Source of the DNA: Nocardia terpenica
GTDB lineage: Bacteria > Actinomycetota > Actinomycetes > Mycobacteriales > Mycobacteriaceae
Length of the DNA: 64,000 nt
Direction of reading: 5' to 3'
NCBI RefSeq assembly: GCF_013186535.1
Contig: NZ_JABMCZ010000003.1
Location: forward strand, 682,001-746,000
Position numbers and translations under genes: made by a program. Below are positions 8,392-15,895 of the stretch, piece after piece (position 1 is the first letter of the stretch; every line of letters begins with the position of its first letter). The notes beneath the pieces are model-generated. The model had not been told where the DNA came from, made no database searches, and saw only the letters and a list, made by a program, of their open reading frames with translations.

Positions 8392-8627
8392 CAGATCCGC
8401 TCCCCGCGGGCGCGCAGCCGGGCGACGACCGCCTCGATGCCGTCGCGATCGATGACCGCGATGCCCTTGGTGCAGACCGTCAGTCGCACGCGGCGGCCCT
8501 CGCTGGGCAGGTGGTAGGTCTTGCGCTGGAGATTGGGATTCCAGCGGCGGCTGGTCCGCGTGTGCGAGTGCGAGACGGCTTTGCCGAAGCTCGGCCGCCG
8601 CCCGGTGACCTGGCACTGAGCCGACAT
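8391..8627 (-). CDS. rpmB2: 50S ribosomal protein L28, zinc-independent paralogue
   Basis: A 78-residue L28. The N-terminus reads SAQCQVTGRRPSFG where zinc-binding L28 has a CxxC, so one cysteine is lost. The tail KGIAVIDRDGIEAVVARLR is that of the mycobacterial alternative form (Rv2058c). It is the first gene of the leftward set, and its ATG lies about 15 bases from a Zur-like box, with the ribosome site AGGAGG close in front of the start. Confidence 0.95.
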   Translation of the reverse strand: MSAQCQVTGRRPSFGKAVSHSHTRTSRRWNPNLQRKTYHLPSEGRRVRLTVCTKGIAVIDRDGIEAVVARLRARGERI

Positions 8628-8643
8628 GGGCGCCTCCTGTTAC

Positions 8644-8713
8644 TGATAATCATTTTCGACAATGGCCGCTCGACACTGTACCGTTGGTCGGCAGTAAATG
8701 AAAATCATTGTCG
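8644..8713. promoter_or_regulatory. Two Zur-like boxes in the divergent zinc-starvation promoter
   Basis: Two near-palindromes face the divergent genes: TGATAATCATTTTCG at 8644-8658, and TGAAAATCATTGTCG at 8699-8713. Both match the actinobacterial Zur pattern TGAAAATCATTTTCA with one or two changes. One lies upstream of rpmB, the other just upstream of the Mrf-like gene. The genes on both sides are those Zur represses in mycobacteria. Zur itself is not in the window. Confidence 0.85.
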
Positions 8714-8725
8714 AAAGGGGCTCCG

Positions 8726-10042
8726 GTGCCGTCTCACTCCGACCGCCGTACACCCGTCGTGGTCCTGGCGGATGCGTCGGCCGATCCGAGTGCCGCGGGA
8801 CCGGTCGCGGCGGGCCGCGACCACGCCGCCCGCCTGCTGCTGGCCACGCCCGGCACCGTGGTGATCCGGCACGACCTGAGCGAACTGCACGAGGGCATCG
8901 TGCGGCGCACCGTCTGCGCCGACGGCCGCGAGGTGACCACGGTGCACGAGCTGGCGCACGGCTGTGTGTCGTGCACGCTGCGTGCCGATCTGCTGCCGTT
9001 CCTGTGCCTGCTGGCGGCGCGGGATTCGGTGCGGCGCATCGTGATCGCGCTGGATCCGGCGTTCGAGGCCGACGCGGTGTGCCATGCCGTCGAGAACGTG
9101 CCGGTGGTCGACGTGCACGGCCGGGTGGACGGACCGGCCGGGCGCGACGTGCGCATCGAGGCCGTGCTGACCTGCCTGGACGCCCGCACCTGGCTGGCCG
9201 ACGCGCTCGGCGACGAGATGCTGGCCGACCGCGACCCGAGCGCCGCCGAGGAGGACCGCACGGTGGCGCAGGTCGCCGTCGGGCAGGTCGACTTCGCCGA
9301 TGCCGCACTGGTTTTCGCGGCCGAGGCGTTGGACCGGCCGGACCGCGACCGGCTGGCCGCGGTGCTGGAGCGGCTGCTCCCGCAGGCCCCGGTGTGCTGG
9401 GTCGAGGGCCCGGATGCCCTGGACCGCAACCGCATCGAGAACCTGCTCGACCGCGTGCCCGCGGACTCGCGGCGGGGCCGGATCTTCGACGCGCACGCGC
9501 CGCTGCTGCGCGGGCAGCCGCGGCTGGACGCCGAGCACGGGGTCGCGCTGTTCGAATTCGCCACCGATCGGCCGTTCCATCCCGGCCGCCTGCACGACGC
9601 GCTCGACGTGCTGTTCGACGGCGTCGTCACCGCGCGCGGCCGGATCTGGCTGGCCACCCAGCCCGACCACGTGGTGTGGCTGGAATCGGCCGGTGGCGGG
9701 CTGCGGGTCGGCGACGCGGGGCGATGGCTGGCCGCGCTGGGCCCGGACGAGCTGGCGGCGGCCGATCCGGATCGCCGGGCGCTGGCCGCCCTGCGGTGGG
9801 ACGAGCACTTCGGCGATCGCCACACCTCGCTGGTGATCCTGACCTGCGACGCCGACCCCGACGAGATCCGCCGGGCACTGCACTGGGCCCTGGTCGACGA
9901 CGCCGAACTGCTGCTCGTGCGCGGCGCCCCCGACCTGGTCGCCCGCTGGGACGACCCGTTCGGGGACTGGCACGAAGACCCGTGCGACACAACGCAATCC
10001 AGCGCCTCGCCGCTCGGCGAGCAGCGCGTGAACGAAAGGTAG
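8726..10042 (+). CDS. mrf: Mrf-like / CobW (COG0523)-related protein of the zinc-starvation locus
   Basis: A protein of about 438 residues resembling M. tuberculosis Rv0106 and the mycobacterial Mrf, which recruits the hibernation factor MPY to ribosomes in low zinc. The CobW C-terminal domain is clear (FEFATDRPFHPGRLHDALD, GRIWLATQPDHVVWLESAGGGLRV, and the ending DPFGDWHEDPC). The HGCVSCTLR segment carries the CxxC expected to sense zinc. The usual N-terminal GTPase Walker A (GxxxGKT) is absent: the equivalent segment reads ADASADPSAAGPVAAG. GTG at 8726 is chosen because AAAGGGG lies five bases before it; TTG at 8708 is inside the Zur box. Confidence 0.85.
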   Translation: MPSHSDRRTPVVVLADASADPSAAGPVAAGRDHAARLLLATPGTVVIRHDLSELHEGIVRRTVCADGREVTTVHELAHGCVSCTLRADLLPFLCLLAARDSVRRIVIALDPAFEADAVCHAVENVPVVDVHGRVDGPAGRDVRIEAVLTCLDARTWLADALGDEMLADRDPSAAEEDRTVAQVAVGQVDFADAALVFAAEALDRPDRDRLAAVLERLLPQAPVCWVEGPDALDRNRIENLLDRVPADSRRGRIFDAHAPLLRGQPRLDAEHGVALFEFATDRPFHPGRLHDALDVLFDGVVTARGRIWLATQPDHVVWLESAGGGLRVGDAGRWLAALGPDELAAADPDRRALAALRWDEHFGDRHTSLVILTCDADPDEIRRALHWALVDDAELLLVRGAPDLVARWDDPFGDWHEDPCDTTQSSASPLGEQRVNER

Positions 10043-10047
10043 GTCCC

Positions 10048-10317
10048 GTGAAACCAGGGATTCATCCGGATTACCACCCGGTGGTCTTCGAGGACGTGAG
10101 CACCGGCAAGCGGTTCCTCACCCGGTCCACCGCGACCGGCCTGCGCACCGTGGAGTGGACCGACGGCAACAGCTACCCGCTGATCACCGTCGATGTCACC
10201 TCCGATTCGCACCCGTTCTGGACCGGCGCGCACCGCGTGCTCGACACCCAGGGTCGGGTGGAGAAGTTCGAACGCCGGTACGGCAAGCGCCAGCGGCCCG
10301 CACGAGGGGAGGGCTGA
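10048..10317 (+). CDS. rpmE2: 50S ribosomal protein L31, type B (zinc-independent)
   Basis: An 89-residue type B L31: KPGIHPDYHPVVFEDVSTG, SDSHPFWTG and KFERRYGKR. It has no zinc cysteines. The GTG start follows the mrf stop by five bases, with AAAGGTAGG as ribosome site inside the end of mrf. Part of the rightward arm of the zinc-starvation locus. Confidence 0.96.
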   Translation: MKPGIHPDYHPVVFEDVSTGKRFLTRSTATGLRTVEWTDGNSYPLITVDVTSDSHPFWTGAHRVLDTQGRVEKFERRYGKRQRPARGEG

Positions 10318-10320
10318 GGC

Positions 10321-10494
10321 ATGGCGGTTCCGAAGCGGCGTATGTCGCGTGCGAATACCCGTAGCCGGCGGGCGAACTGGAAGGCGACGCCACCCGACCT
10401 GATGCCGGTCCGCGTCGGGGGCGTCGTCCATCGGGTGCCGCGGCGGCTGGTGGCGGCGGTGCGGCGGGGACTGATCGATCCCGCCAAGCTGTAG
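10321..10494 (+). CDS. rpmF: 50S ribosomal protein L32, cysteine-free
   Basis: A 57-residue protein with the L32 N-terminus AVPKRRMSRANTRSRRANWK. The C-terminal half (VVHRVPRRLVAAVRRGLIDP) lacks the four zinc cysteines of standard L32. It begins three bases after rpmE2 and ends the rightward operon. The gene is too short for many gene callers. Confidence 0.93.
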   Translation: MAVPKRRMSRANTRSRRANWKATPPDLMPVRVGGVVHRVPRRLVAAVRRGLIDPAKL

Positions 10495-10700
10495 CGTGAC
10501 CAAGTTGCCGTAATTGTGAAAATTCCGCGACCGCCCGGCAATCACGAGAATCGATCAGAGCTGACCAGCGTCGTCTCGACGCGGTTGCTTTCAAGTAGCT
10601 CTTCGATCAATTACCTGCTGTGGGTTGGTTTTTGAGCGATGAAAAAGTCTGCTCGAAGTGATGAATTCGAGGCGTCGCGGCGGTAACCTCGTCGGCGAGG

Positions 10701-10732
10701 GCGGGTTCTTCCGAACATTCGAAAGAACCCGC
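10701..10732 (-). terminator. Hairpin terminator of the DUF1906 gene
   Basis: Arms GCGGGTTCTT (10701-10710) and AAGAACCCGC (10723-10732) with a loop holding a small inner palindrome. It abuts the stop codon of the leftward gene at 10733, and the stem base is followed by GCCCTCGCC in that direction. Confidence 0.7.
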
Positions 10733-11629
10733 TCATCGCCACTCTTGGGCCCGTTCACCGTTGGAATGTCTTGCGCCCGAAAGGGGTTGCCGCCCGTCCA
10801 GCCGTGCCAACTGCTCCGCGATCGCATGCGCCGGGCCGCCCAGCAGCGACAGCGGCCACGGCCATTGCGGATGCGACAGCCGCTGCACCTCGTGCCGCAG
10901 GTCGGCGATGGTCGTCTCCAGATCGCCTATCTCCGTGCGTAATTCGGAGAACTGCGCGAGCAGCTCCGCCACCTGCACCCGGATGTCGCGCAGCAGGCCG
11001 TCCTGCGCGGCCGCGAAGGTCTCCGCCGCCGCGGTGTGATCCCACTGGCCGAAATCGGCGGTCTCCGCCTCGTCCACATCGCAGACCACCCCGTTCACCG
11101 TCACCTGCCGGGTGGTCTGGTGCAGCTGGCGGCGGGTTTCCACGTGGCCGCCCGACCAGGCGTCGGTCTGCCACGCCCACACCGCGGCCCCGGCGTCCAG
11201 CGCCCGGCTCACCGGCCAGTAGCCGCCGTAGATGCCCACATTCGCGCGCCCCAGCACGCTCGCCGCGCCGTCCAGATAGGCGTCGATCGGGGTCTGCTGC
11301 TCGGGCGTGGCATCGAAATCGGCGGAGAAGTAGACGGGCCGGTCGGCGCGGCCGCCGCAGGCCAGCGCCTGCCGCAGCGCGAGGCGGGCATCGGCGACCC
11401 CGGCGTCGTGCCCATCGAGCATGCGGTCGGCGGTGGTCTCCCAGTTCGACACGATCGAGACCCCGTGCGCGCGCAGATCGGCCGCCTCGTCGGGGGTCAG
11501 CAACTTGCCCGGCAACGCCGGGCCGCCGTCGGACAGGTAACGGACCACGAAGTCGTAACCGGCGGCTCGGATGGCGCTACCTCCGGGCCGGGCCGCGGCG
11601 TAGTCCAAACCGGAACGCATACCCCTCAC
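10733..11629 (-). CDS. DUF1906 glycoside hydrolase-like domain protein with C-terminal coiled coil
   Basis: A 298-residue protein. Residues 4-200 match the DUF1906 (Rv2525c-like) TIM-barrel family: GLDYAAARPGGSAIRAAGYDFVVRY, SIVSNWETTADRM, PVYFSADFDAT, NVGIYGGYW and AVWAWQTDAWSGG. The Asp and Glu residues in these strands resemble a glycosidase-type active site. Residues 205-265 form a heptad-like coiled coil (VAELLAQFSELRTEIGDLET). No signal peptide is seen, although Rv2525c is exported by Tat. GTG at 11629 and ATG at 11620 are both possible starts. Confidence 0.8.
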   Translation of the reverse strand: MRGMRSGLDYAAARPGGSAIRAAGYDFVVRYLSDGGPALPGKLLTPDEAADLRAHGVSIVSNWETTADRMLDGHDAGVADARLALRQALACGGRADRPVYFSADFDATPEQQTPIDAYLDGAASVLGRANVGIYGGYWPVSRALDAGAAVWAWQTDAWSGGHVETRRQLHQTTRQVTVNGVVCDVDEAETADFGQWDHTAAAETFAAAQDGLLRDIRVQVAELLAQFSELRTEIGDLETTIADLRHEVQRLSHPQWPWPLSLLGGPAHAIAEQLARLDGRQPLSGARHSNGERAQEWR

Positions 11630-11789
11630 TGTAATTCGCGGCGATGGTGCTCGCTGATCTATCTGCCAAGTCGTCGCCGCCGTGTGCTGGGCCGTCGTGT
11701 CGGCGCGGGTGGGTTGCGGTCATTTCCTGTGAACGCCCGGCGAACTCCCGGACACCGGACCCGGATGCTGGTTGACTACTAGATGGCCG

Positions 11790-11805
11790 TGTGATCGGCA
11801 TCACG
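11790..11805. promoter_or_regulatory. CRP-like box upstream of the glyoxalase-fold gene
   Basis: TGTGATCGGCATCACG matches the mycobacterial CRP consensus TGTGAN6TCACA in nine of ten fixed positions. It lies 64 bases before the ATG at 11869 and may regulate it. Confidence 0.5.
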
Positions 11806-11868
11806 TCGGGGTGAGAGCGGGGGGCCGGTCCGCGACCGCAGGCAACCCACGAACGAACGGAGAATCCG

Positions 11869-12669
11869 ATGCCTGTGCGAAGCACCCCCTGGCCCGAAGG
11901 CACCCCCTGCTGGGTCGACTGCCAGGTCGACGACCCGGTCAAGGCGAGCGAGTTCTACGCCGCGCTGTTCGACTGGACCATCGAGGGCGGCGAGGAGGGC
12001 GCGGGCGGCTACCTCATGGGGATGAAGGGCGGCAACGCCGTCGCCGGGATCGGCCCCAAACCGCAGGCGGGGATGCCCGCGGTGTGGACCACCTACCTCG
12101 CCGCCGACGATGCCGACGCCATCGCCGGGAAGGTGAGCGCCGCGGGCGGCCAGGTGCTCACGCCCCCGTTCGACGTGCTCGACGCCGGGCGCATGTTCAT
12201 CGGCAAGGACACCGTCGGCGCGGTGTTCGGCGTGTGGCAGGCCCGCGCGCACAACGGCGCCGCCGTGCACAACGAACACGGCTCCTACTGCTGGAACGAG
12301 CTGCACACCCGGGATCTCGCCGCCGCCGAGAAGTTCTACGCCGACGTCTTCGGCTTCGCCTACACCGACGTCGGCGACGGCAAGACCATGAACTACGCGA
12401 TGTTCACCCCGCGCGGCGGCGAGCAGCCCGCGGGCGGCATGAACGACGACACCGTCATGCCCGTCGAGCCGGTGCCCAGCCACTGGCTGACCTGGTTCCA
12501 ATTCGACGACGTCGATGCCGGGGTGGCCCGGGCGTCCGAGCTCGGCGCGACGGTGGTGATGCCCGCCTCGGATTCCCCGGTCGGCCGGATGGCGATGGTC
12601 GCCGCACCGCAGGGCGAGGTATTCGGGCTCATCGACACCGCCGTGACCGTGGGTGAGATGCCGCAGTAG
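11869..12669 (+). CDS. VOC (glyoxalase/dioxygenase superfamily) protein with two domains
   Basis: A 266-residue protein of two tandem VOC domains (about 12-130 and 140-260). Each opens with a substrate-side motif (CQVDDPVKASEFYAALFDWT; ELHTRDLAAAEKFYADVFGF) and each has beta strands of the family. It resembles actinobacterial proteins annotated as glyoxalase family or hydroxylase; the substrate cannot be told. Ribosome site CGGAGA lies before the ATG. A hairpin terminator follows. Confidence 0.9.
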   Translation: MPVRSTPWPEGTPCWVDCQVDDPVKASEFYAALFDWTIEGGEEGAGGYLMGMKGGNAVAGIGPKPQAGMPAVWTTYLAADDADAIAGKVSAAGGQVLTPPFDVLDAGRMFIGKDTVGAVFGVWQARAHNGAAVHNEHGSYCWNELHTRDLAAAEKFYADVFGFAYTDVGDGKTMNYAMFTPRGGEQPAGGMNDDTVMPVEPVPSHWLTWFQFDDVDAGVARASELGATVVMPASDSPVGRMAMVAAPQGEVFGLIDTAVTVGEMPQ

Positions 12670-12687
12670 CGCACCCCCGCATAAGAG

Positions 12688-12719
12688 CAGGCTGAGGGTT
12701 TGCTGAAGCCCTCAGCCTG
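12688..12719 (+). terminator. Hairpin terminator after the VOC gene
   Basis: A perfect 11-bp stem CAGGCTGAGGG (12688-12698) with 12709-12719 around a 10-nt loop, 19 bases after the stop. Confidence 0.8.
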
Positions 12720-12892
12720 GGCGGCACGTCCGAATTTGCGGACTTTTAACACATTGCCAGCTTTATTGTCGAATTCTTGACGCCGTTCGTTACCTGCTCG
12801 TAATCGGAGCAGGACAGCCTCTTGAAGGGTTCAAATTTTGTGCCTGCGCGCCGGAGGTAGGTGGCGCACTGCTGAAGAAAGCGTATGAGGGA

Positions 12893-13612
12893 ATGAAGCT
12901 GAGGAAGTTCGCCGCGACGTCGGCGCTGGTCATCGCCGCTCTTGGGGTTACTGCCGGTACTGCCTACGCGGACCCGGCGCCCGCTCCGTCGGCCAATTCG
13001 ACCCTGCAGACCGATATTGCGCCGGGCATCCACTACAACGCGAGCCTGGTCGACCACTCGGTCGTCATCACCACCGACGCGGGTTCGCTGGCCGCTCGCG
13101 ACGGCCAGTTCCAGGTCGTCGACGGCACCGGCAAGGTGGTTTCCGCGCTACCGCTGAGCTACCAGCGGGACGGCATGAACTTCCCGATCGCCGCCGCCAT
13201 CGATGGCAACAGGGCCACGCTGACCCCGAGCACCGATCGCGCGCAGGCCACGCCCATCGCCGATGTGCACTACGTGGACGCGACCGCCAACCCCAACTTC
13301 AACCAGGCGCTGAGCAACCTCGGTAGCGAGGTCGCGGTCGGCGTGGCGGTCGGCAGCCTCATCGGCACCGCGATCGGCGCGGGCATCGGCTGCATCGCGG
13401 GCGGCATCGTGTCGGGCATGGCGGGCGCCGCGGTCACCATCGGCACCCTGGCCGTGCCCGCGGCCCTGGGCGGCTGCCTGGTCACCGGCGCGGCCCTGGG
13501 CGCCATGGGCGCCGTCGCGGGCACCATCTTCATCGGCGGCCCGGTCGCCGCGGTGGCCCTGTTCCAGTTCGGCTCCGACCTGGCCACCCCGCCCGCCCCG
13601 GCCACCAAGTAG
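12893..13612 (+). CDS. Secreted protein with glycine-rich hydrophobic C-terminal half
   Basis: A 239-residue protein. The signal peptide is MKLRKFAATSALVIAALG ending near AYA-D (residue 24). A beta-rich region follows (LQTDIAPGIHYNASLVDHSV to about residue 130). Residues 140-225 form glycine/alanine-rich hydrophobic segments with two cysteines (GIGCIAG, LGGCLV). I recognise the overall type as common in Nocardia (DUF8020-like), with no known function. The hydrophobic half could be a membrane or pore-like region. A strong terminator follows. Confidence 0.8.
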   Translation: MKLRKFAATSALVIAALGVTAGTAYADPAPAPSANSTLQTDIAPGIHYNASLVDHSVVITTDAGSLAARDGQFQVVDGTGKVVSALPLSYQRDGMNFPIAAAIDGNRATLTPSTDRAQATPIADVHYVDATANPNFNQALSNLGSEVAVGVAVGSLIGTAIGAGIGCIAGGIVSGMAGAAVTIGTLAVPAALGGCLVTGAALGAMGAVAGTIFIGGPVAAVALFQFGSDLATPPAPATK

Positions 13613-13632
13613 TCCGGCGCGGTAAGCACCAG

Positions 13633-13666
13633 ACGGGCCGGACCGCCACCAGGCGGTCCGGCCCGT
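13633..13666. terminator. Perfect 15-bp hairpin terminator
   Basis: ACGGGCCGGACCGCC (13633-13647) pairs with 13652-13666 around a 4-nt loop, and TTTCG follows. It sits between convergent genes. Confidence 0.9.
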
Positions 13667-13704
13667 TTCGTATTCGACCGTAACCCGAAGGCCCGCAGGG
13701 ACGT

Positions 13705-14487
13705 TCAGCGCACCAGCTGTCGCCCCGGTTCGTCGGTGGGATCGGACAACCGTCGGCCGGGCCGCACGGTGGTGCTGCGATCGGGGGCGACCAGGACCGC
13801 GGTGATCGGGACGGCCAGGGAGAGGGTACCGAGGACGAAGACCGGCACGAAGAGGGTGAACAGGTCCTCGCCCGCGGGGCGGGGCGCGGCGCTGTCCAGG
13901 TGCAGACTCACCCCCGCCAGGCCCAGGTAGTGCATGCCCGCCGTGGCCAGCGCGAACGCGACCGCCACCCCGGTCAGCGCGGCGAGGGAGCGCAGCCGCA
14001 GCGTGGCCCACAGGGTGGCCGTCGCGATCACGATCGCCAGCACGATCACGGTGATCGCCGACAGCGCGTTGATCGTCACCGAACCCTGGACCTGGATGGC
14101 CGTCAGGGCCAGATAGTGCATGAGGCCGATGCCCAGGCCCGCGAGCACGCCACCCCCGGCCAGCCGGACCGGGTGCAGCGTCTTCCCGGCGGCCAGCAGA
14201 CCGGCCATGATCGACGCGCCCGCCAGCAGCGCCGCCGCGGCCGTGCGCGGCAGGTCGTAGCTCAGCGCGCCCTTCGGCACGCCGACGCCGAGCATGGTCA
14301 CATACATCGCGAGCCAGATGCCCACGCTGCCGATCGAGACCGCCGCGGCCGCCTGCCAGACCAGCCGGAACCGCGCCGTCACCGACAGCGTCGACTGCCG
14401 GATACAGGCCAGGCCGATCAGCGCGCCGGACGCCGACACCCCGAGCGCCAGCCCGAGAACCCAGTAGCCCAGGGCGAAGTAGGTCAT
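13705..14487 (-). CDS. MHYT-domain membrane protein
   Basis: A 260-residue protein with about seven hydrophobic helices. It carries MHYT-type motifs near helix ends (LMHYLALTA, GMHYLGLAG, and a degenerate WLAMYVT). The MHYT family binds metal, and is thought to sense oxygen, CO or NO in bacterial regulators; here no output domain is attached. It starts 10 bases after the GTPase gene and is therefore probably the last gene of the conservon operon. Confidence 0.85.
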   Translation of the reverse strand: MTYFALGYWVLGLALGVSASGALIGLACIRQSTLSVTARFRLVWQAAAAVSIGSVGIWLAMYVTMLGVGVPKGALSYDLPRTAAAALLAGASIMAGLLAAGKTLHPVRLAGGGVLAGLGIGLMHYLALTAIQVQGSVTINALSAITVIVLAIVIATATLWATLRLRSLAALTGVAVAFALATAGMHYLGLAGVSLHLDSAAPRPAGEDLFTLFVPVFVLGTLSLAVPITAVLVAPDRSTTVRPGRRLSDPTDEPGRQLVR

Positions 14488-14497
14488 GACGGCCTCC

Positions 14498-15121
14498 TCA
14501 CGCCTGCCCGACCGTCTCCGGCTGCGACGCGGTGAGCCGTTGAATCGCGTACTCCGTCACCGCCGCCAGCGCGCGCCGCACCTCCATCGGATTGCGGGCG
14601 TCGACATCGACGATCGGCACGCCCTCGCGGACCGACAGCGCCTCGCGCAGCTCGCCGAGCGGGAATCGCGGCGCGTCCGGAAACCTGTTGACCGCCACCA
14701 GGAACGGCAGCTGCCGCGCCTCGAAGAAATCCACCGCCGCGAAACTGTCCTCGATGCGGCGGGTGTCGATCAGCACCACGGCGCCGATCGCGCCCCGGAT
14801 CAGGTCGTCCCACATGAACCAGAACCGCCGCTGCCCGGGCGTGCCGAACAGATACAGCGTGAGATTGCCCGGCAGCATGATGCGCCCGAAATCCATTGCC
14901 ACCGTGGTGGTCTGCTTGCCCGGCGTGCCGCTCAGATCGTCGACCCCGTCGGACACCATGGTCACCATCGCCTCGGTGCGCAGCGGCACGATCTCCGACA
15001 CCGAACCCACGAACGTGGTCTTGCCGGCGCCGAAGCCGCCCGCCACCACGATCTTGGTGGAGGCGGTCCGGGCGTCGTCGGGCTGATAGGGCGGCCTGGC
15101 ATCACAGGGCACGGAGTCCAC
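14498..15121 (-). CDS. Conservon-type small GTPase (CvnD-like)
   Basis: A 207-residue ATP/GTP-binding protein. Walker A is GGFGAGKTT (residues 28-36), followed by FGTPGQRRFWF (DxxGQ-like switch region) and AVNRFPD in the place of the NKxD motif. This is the fourth component of actinobacterial conservons, a G-protein-like module beneath a sensor kinase. The GTG start overlaps the DUF742 gene by about 20 bases, indicating coupled translation. Confidence 0.93.
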   Translation of the reverse strand: MDSVPCDARPPYQPDDARTASTKIVVAGGFGAGKTTFVGSVSEIVPLRTEAMVTMVSDGVDDLSGTPGKQTTTVAMDFGRIMLPGNLTLYLFGTPGQRRFWFMWDDLIRGAIGAVVLIDTRRIEDSFAAVDFFEARQLPFLVAVNRFPDAPRFPLGELREALSVREGVPIVDVDARNPMEVRRALAAVTEYAIQRLTASQPETVGQA

Positions 15122-15476
15122 GCAGGGTCCTCTCCATCAGGGATCGTCGCTCGTCGTAGCTGGCATCGTCGCTCAGCGTGGTGTGTACCCGCATGGTCCC
15201 CGCGACCACCAGATCGCCGATCACCACCCGGATCATGCCCAGCGGCCGGCTCAGGTGGGCGGCGATCTCGGCGACCGACAGCCGGGCCGCCCCGTGGCGC
15301 AGAATGTCGGTCCGGATATCGCCTGCGGGCCATTCGAATTGGTTCGCGTAGGGCAGCGTCTCCACCACCGCCTCCAACGGCAGCTCGACGGCGGGCTCGG
15401 TGCGCCCGGCGGTCAGGGCATAGGGGCGGACGCGCGTGGTCGGCCGGCCTCCGCCGGCCCCGATGGGACTGGACAT
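15102..15476 (-). CDS. DUF742 protein (CvnC-like)
   Basis: A 124-residue DUF742 protein: RPYALTAGRTEP, LPYANQFEWPAGD, ARLSVAEIAAHLSRPLGMIRVVIGDLV, then HTTLSDDASYDER and LMERTLRGLRAL. The middle segment resembles a helix-turn-helix. It is the third conservon component. It starts nine bases after the roadblock gene. Confidence 0.93.
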   Translation of the reverse strand: MSSPIGAGGGRPTTRVRPYALTAGRTEPAVELPLEAVVETLPYANQFEWPAGDIRTDILRHGAARLSVAEIAAHLSRPLGMIRVVIGDLVVAGTMRVHTTLSDDASYDERRSLMERTLRGLRAL

Positions 15477-15484
15477 CGCACGCT

Positions 15485-15895
15485 CTAAACCGCCGAACGG
15501 GCGGTGGCCTGGACCACCGATCCGACCCGGTCGACCAGTAGCGCCATCTCGTAACCGATCCGGCCGATGTCGTGCGACTTGTTGGCGAGCACGGCCAGGT
15601 GCGAGCCGTTTCCGACGCTCATCACCAGCAGATAGCCGCGCTGCATATCCACGATGGACTGCATGACCTTCCCCCCGTTGAACAATTGCGCCGCCCCGGC
15701 GGACAGGCTGGCCAGGCCCGCCGTCACCGCGGCCAGCTGCTCGGCTCGATCGGAGGGTAGGTGCGGGCTCGTCGCCTGCAGTAATCCGTCGGCGGACACC
15801 AGCACGGCGTGCGAGACGCCCGGAACATCGCGGGTGAAGCGGGCCACCAGCCAGTTCAGGTTCTCGTCGCTCGGGATCTGCGGGGTAGTGCTCAT
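15485..15895 (-). CDS. Roadblock/LC7 domain protein (CvnB-like)
   Basis: A 136-residue roadblock protein: LNWLVARFTRDVPGVSHAVLVSADGLLQATS and YLLVMSVGNGSHLAVLANKSHDIGRIGYEMALL. Roadblock proteins of this kind are regulatory partners (GTPase-activating-like) of the conservon G protein. Its ATG overlaps the kinase stop by four bases (ATGA). Confidence 0.94.
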   Translation of the reverse strand: MSTTPQIPSDENLNWLVARFTRDVPGVSHAVLVSADGLLQATSPHLPSDRAEQLAAVTAGLASLSAGAAQLFNGGKVMQSIVDMQRGYLLVMSVGNGSHLAVLANKSHDIGRIGYEMALLVDRVGSVVQATARSAV

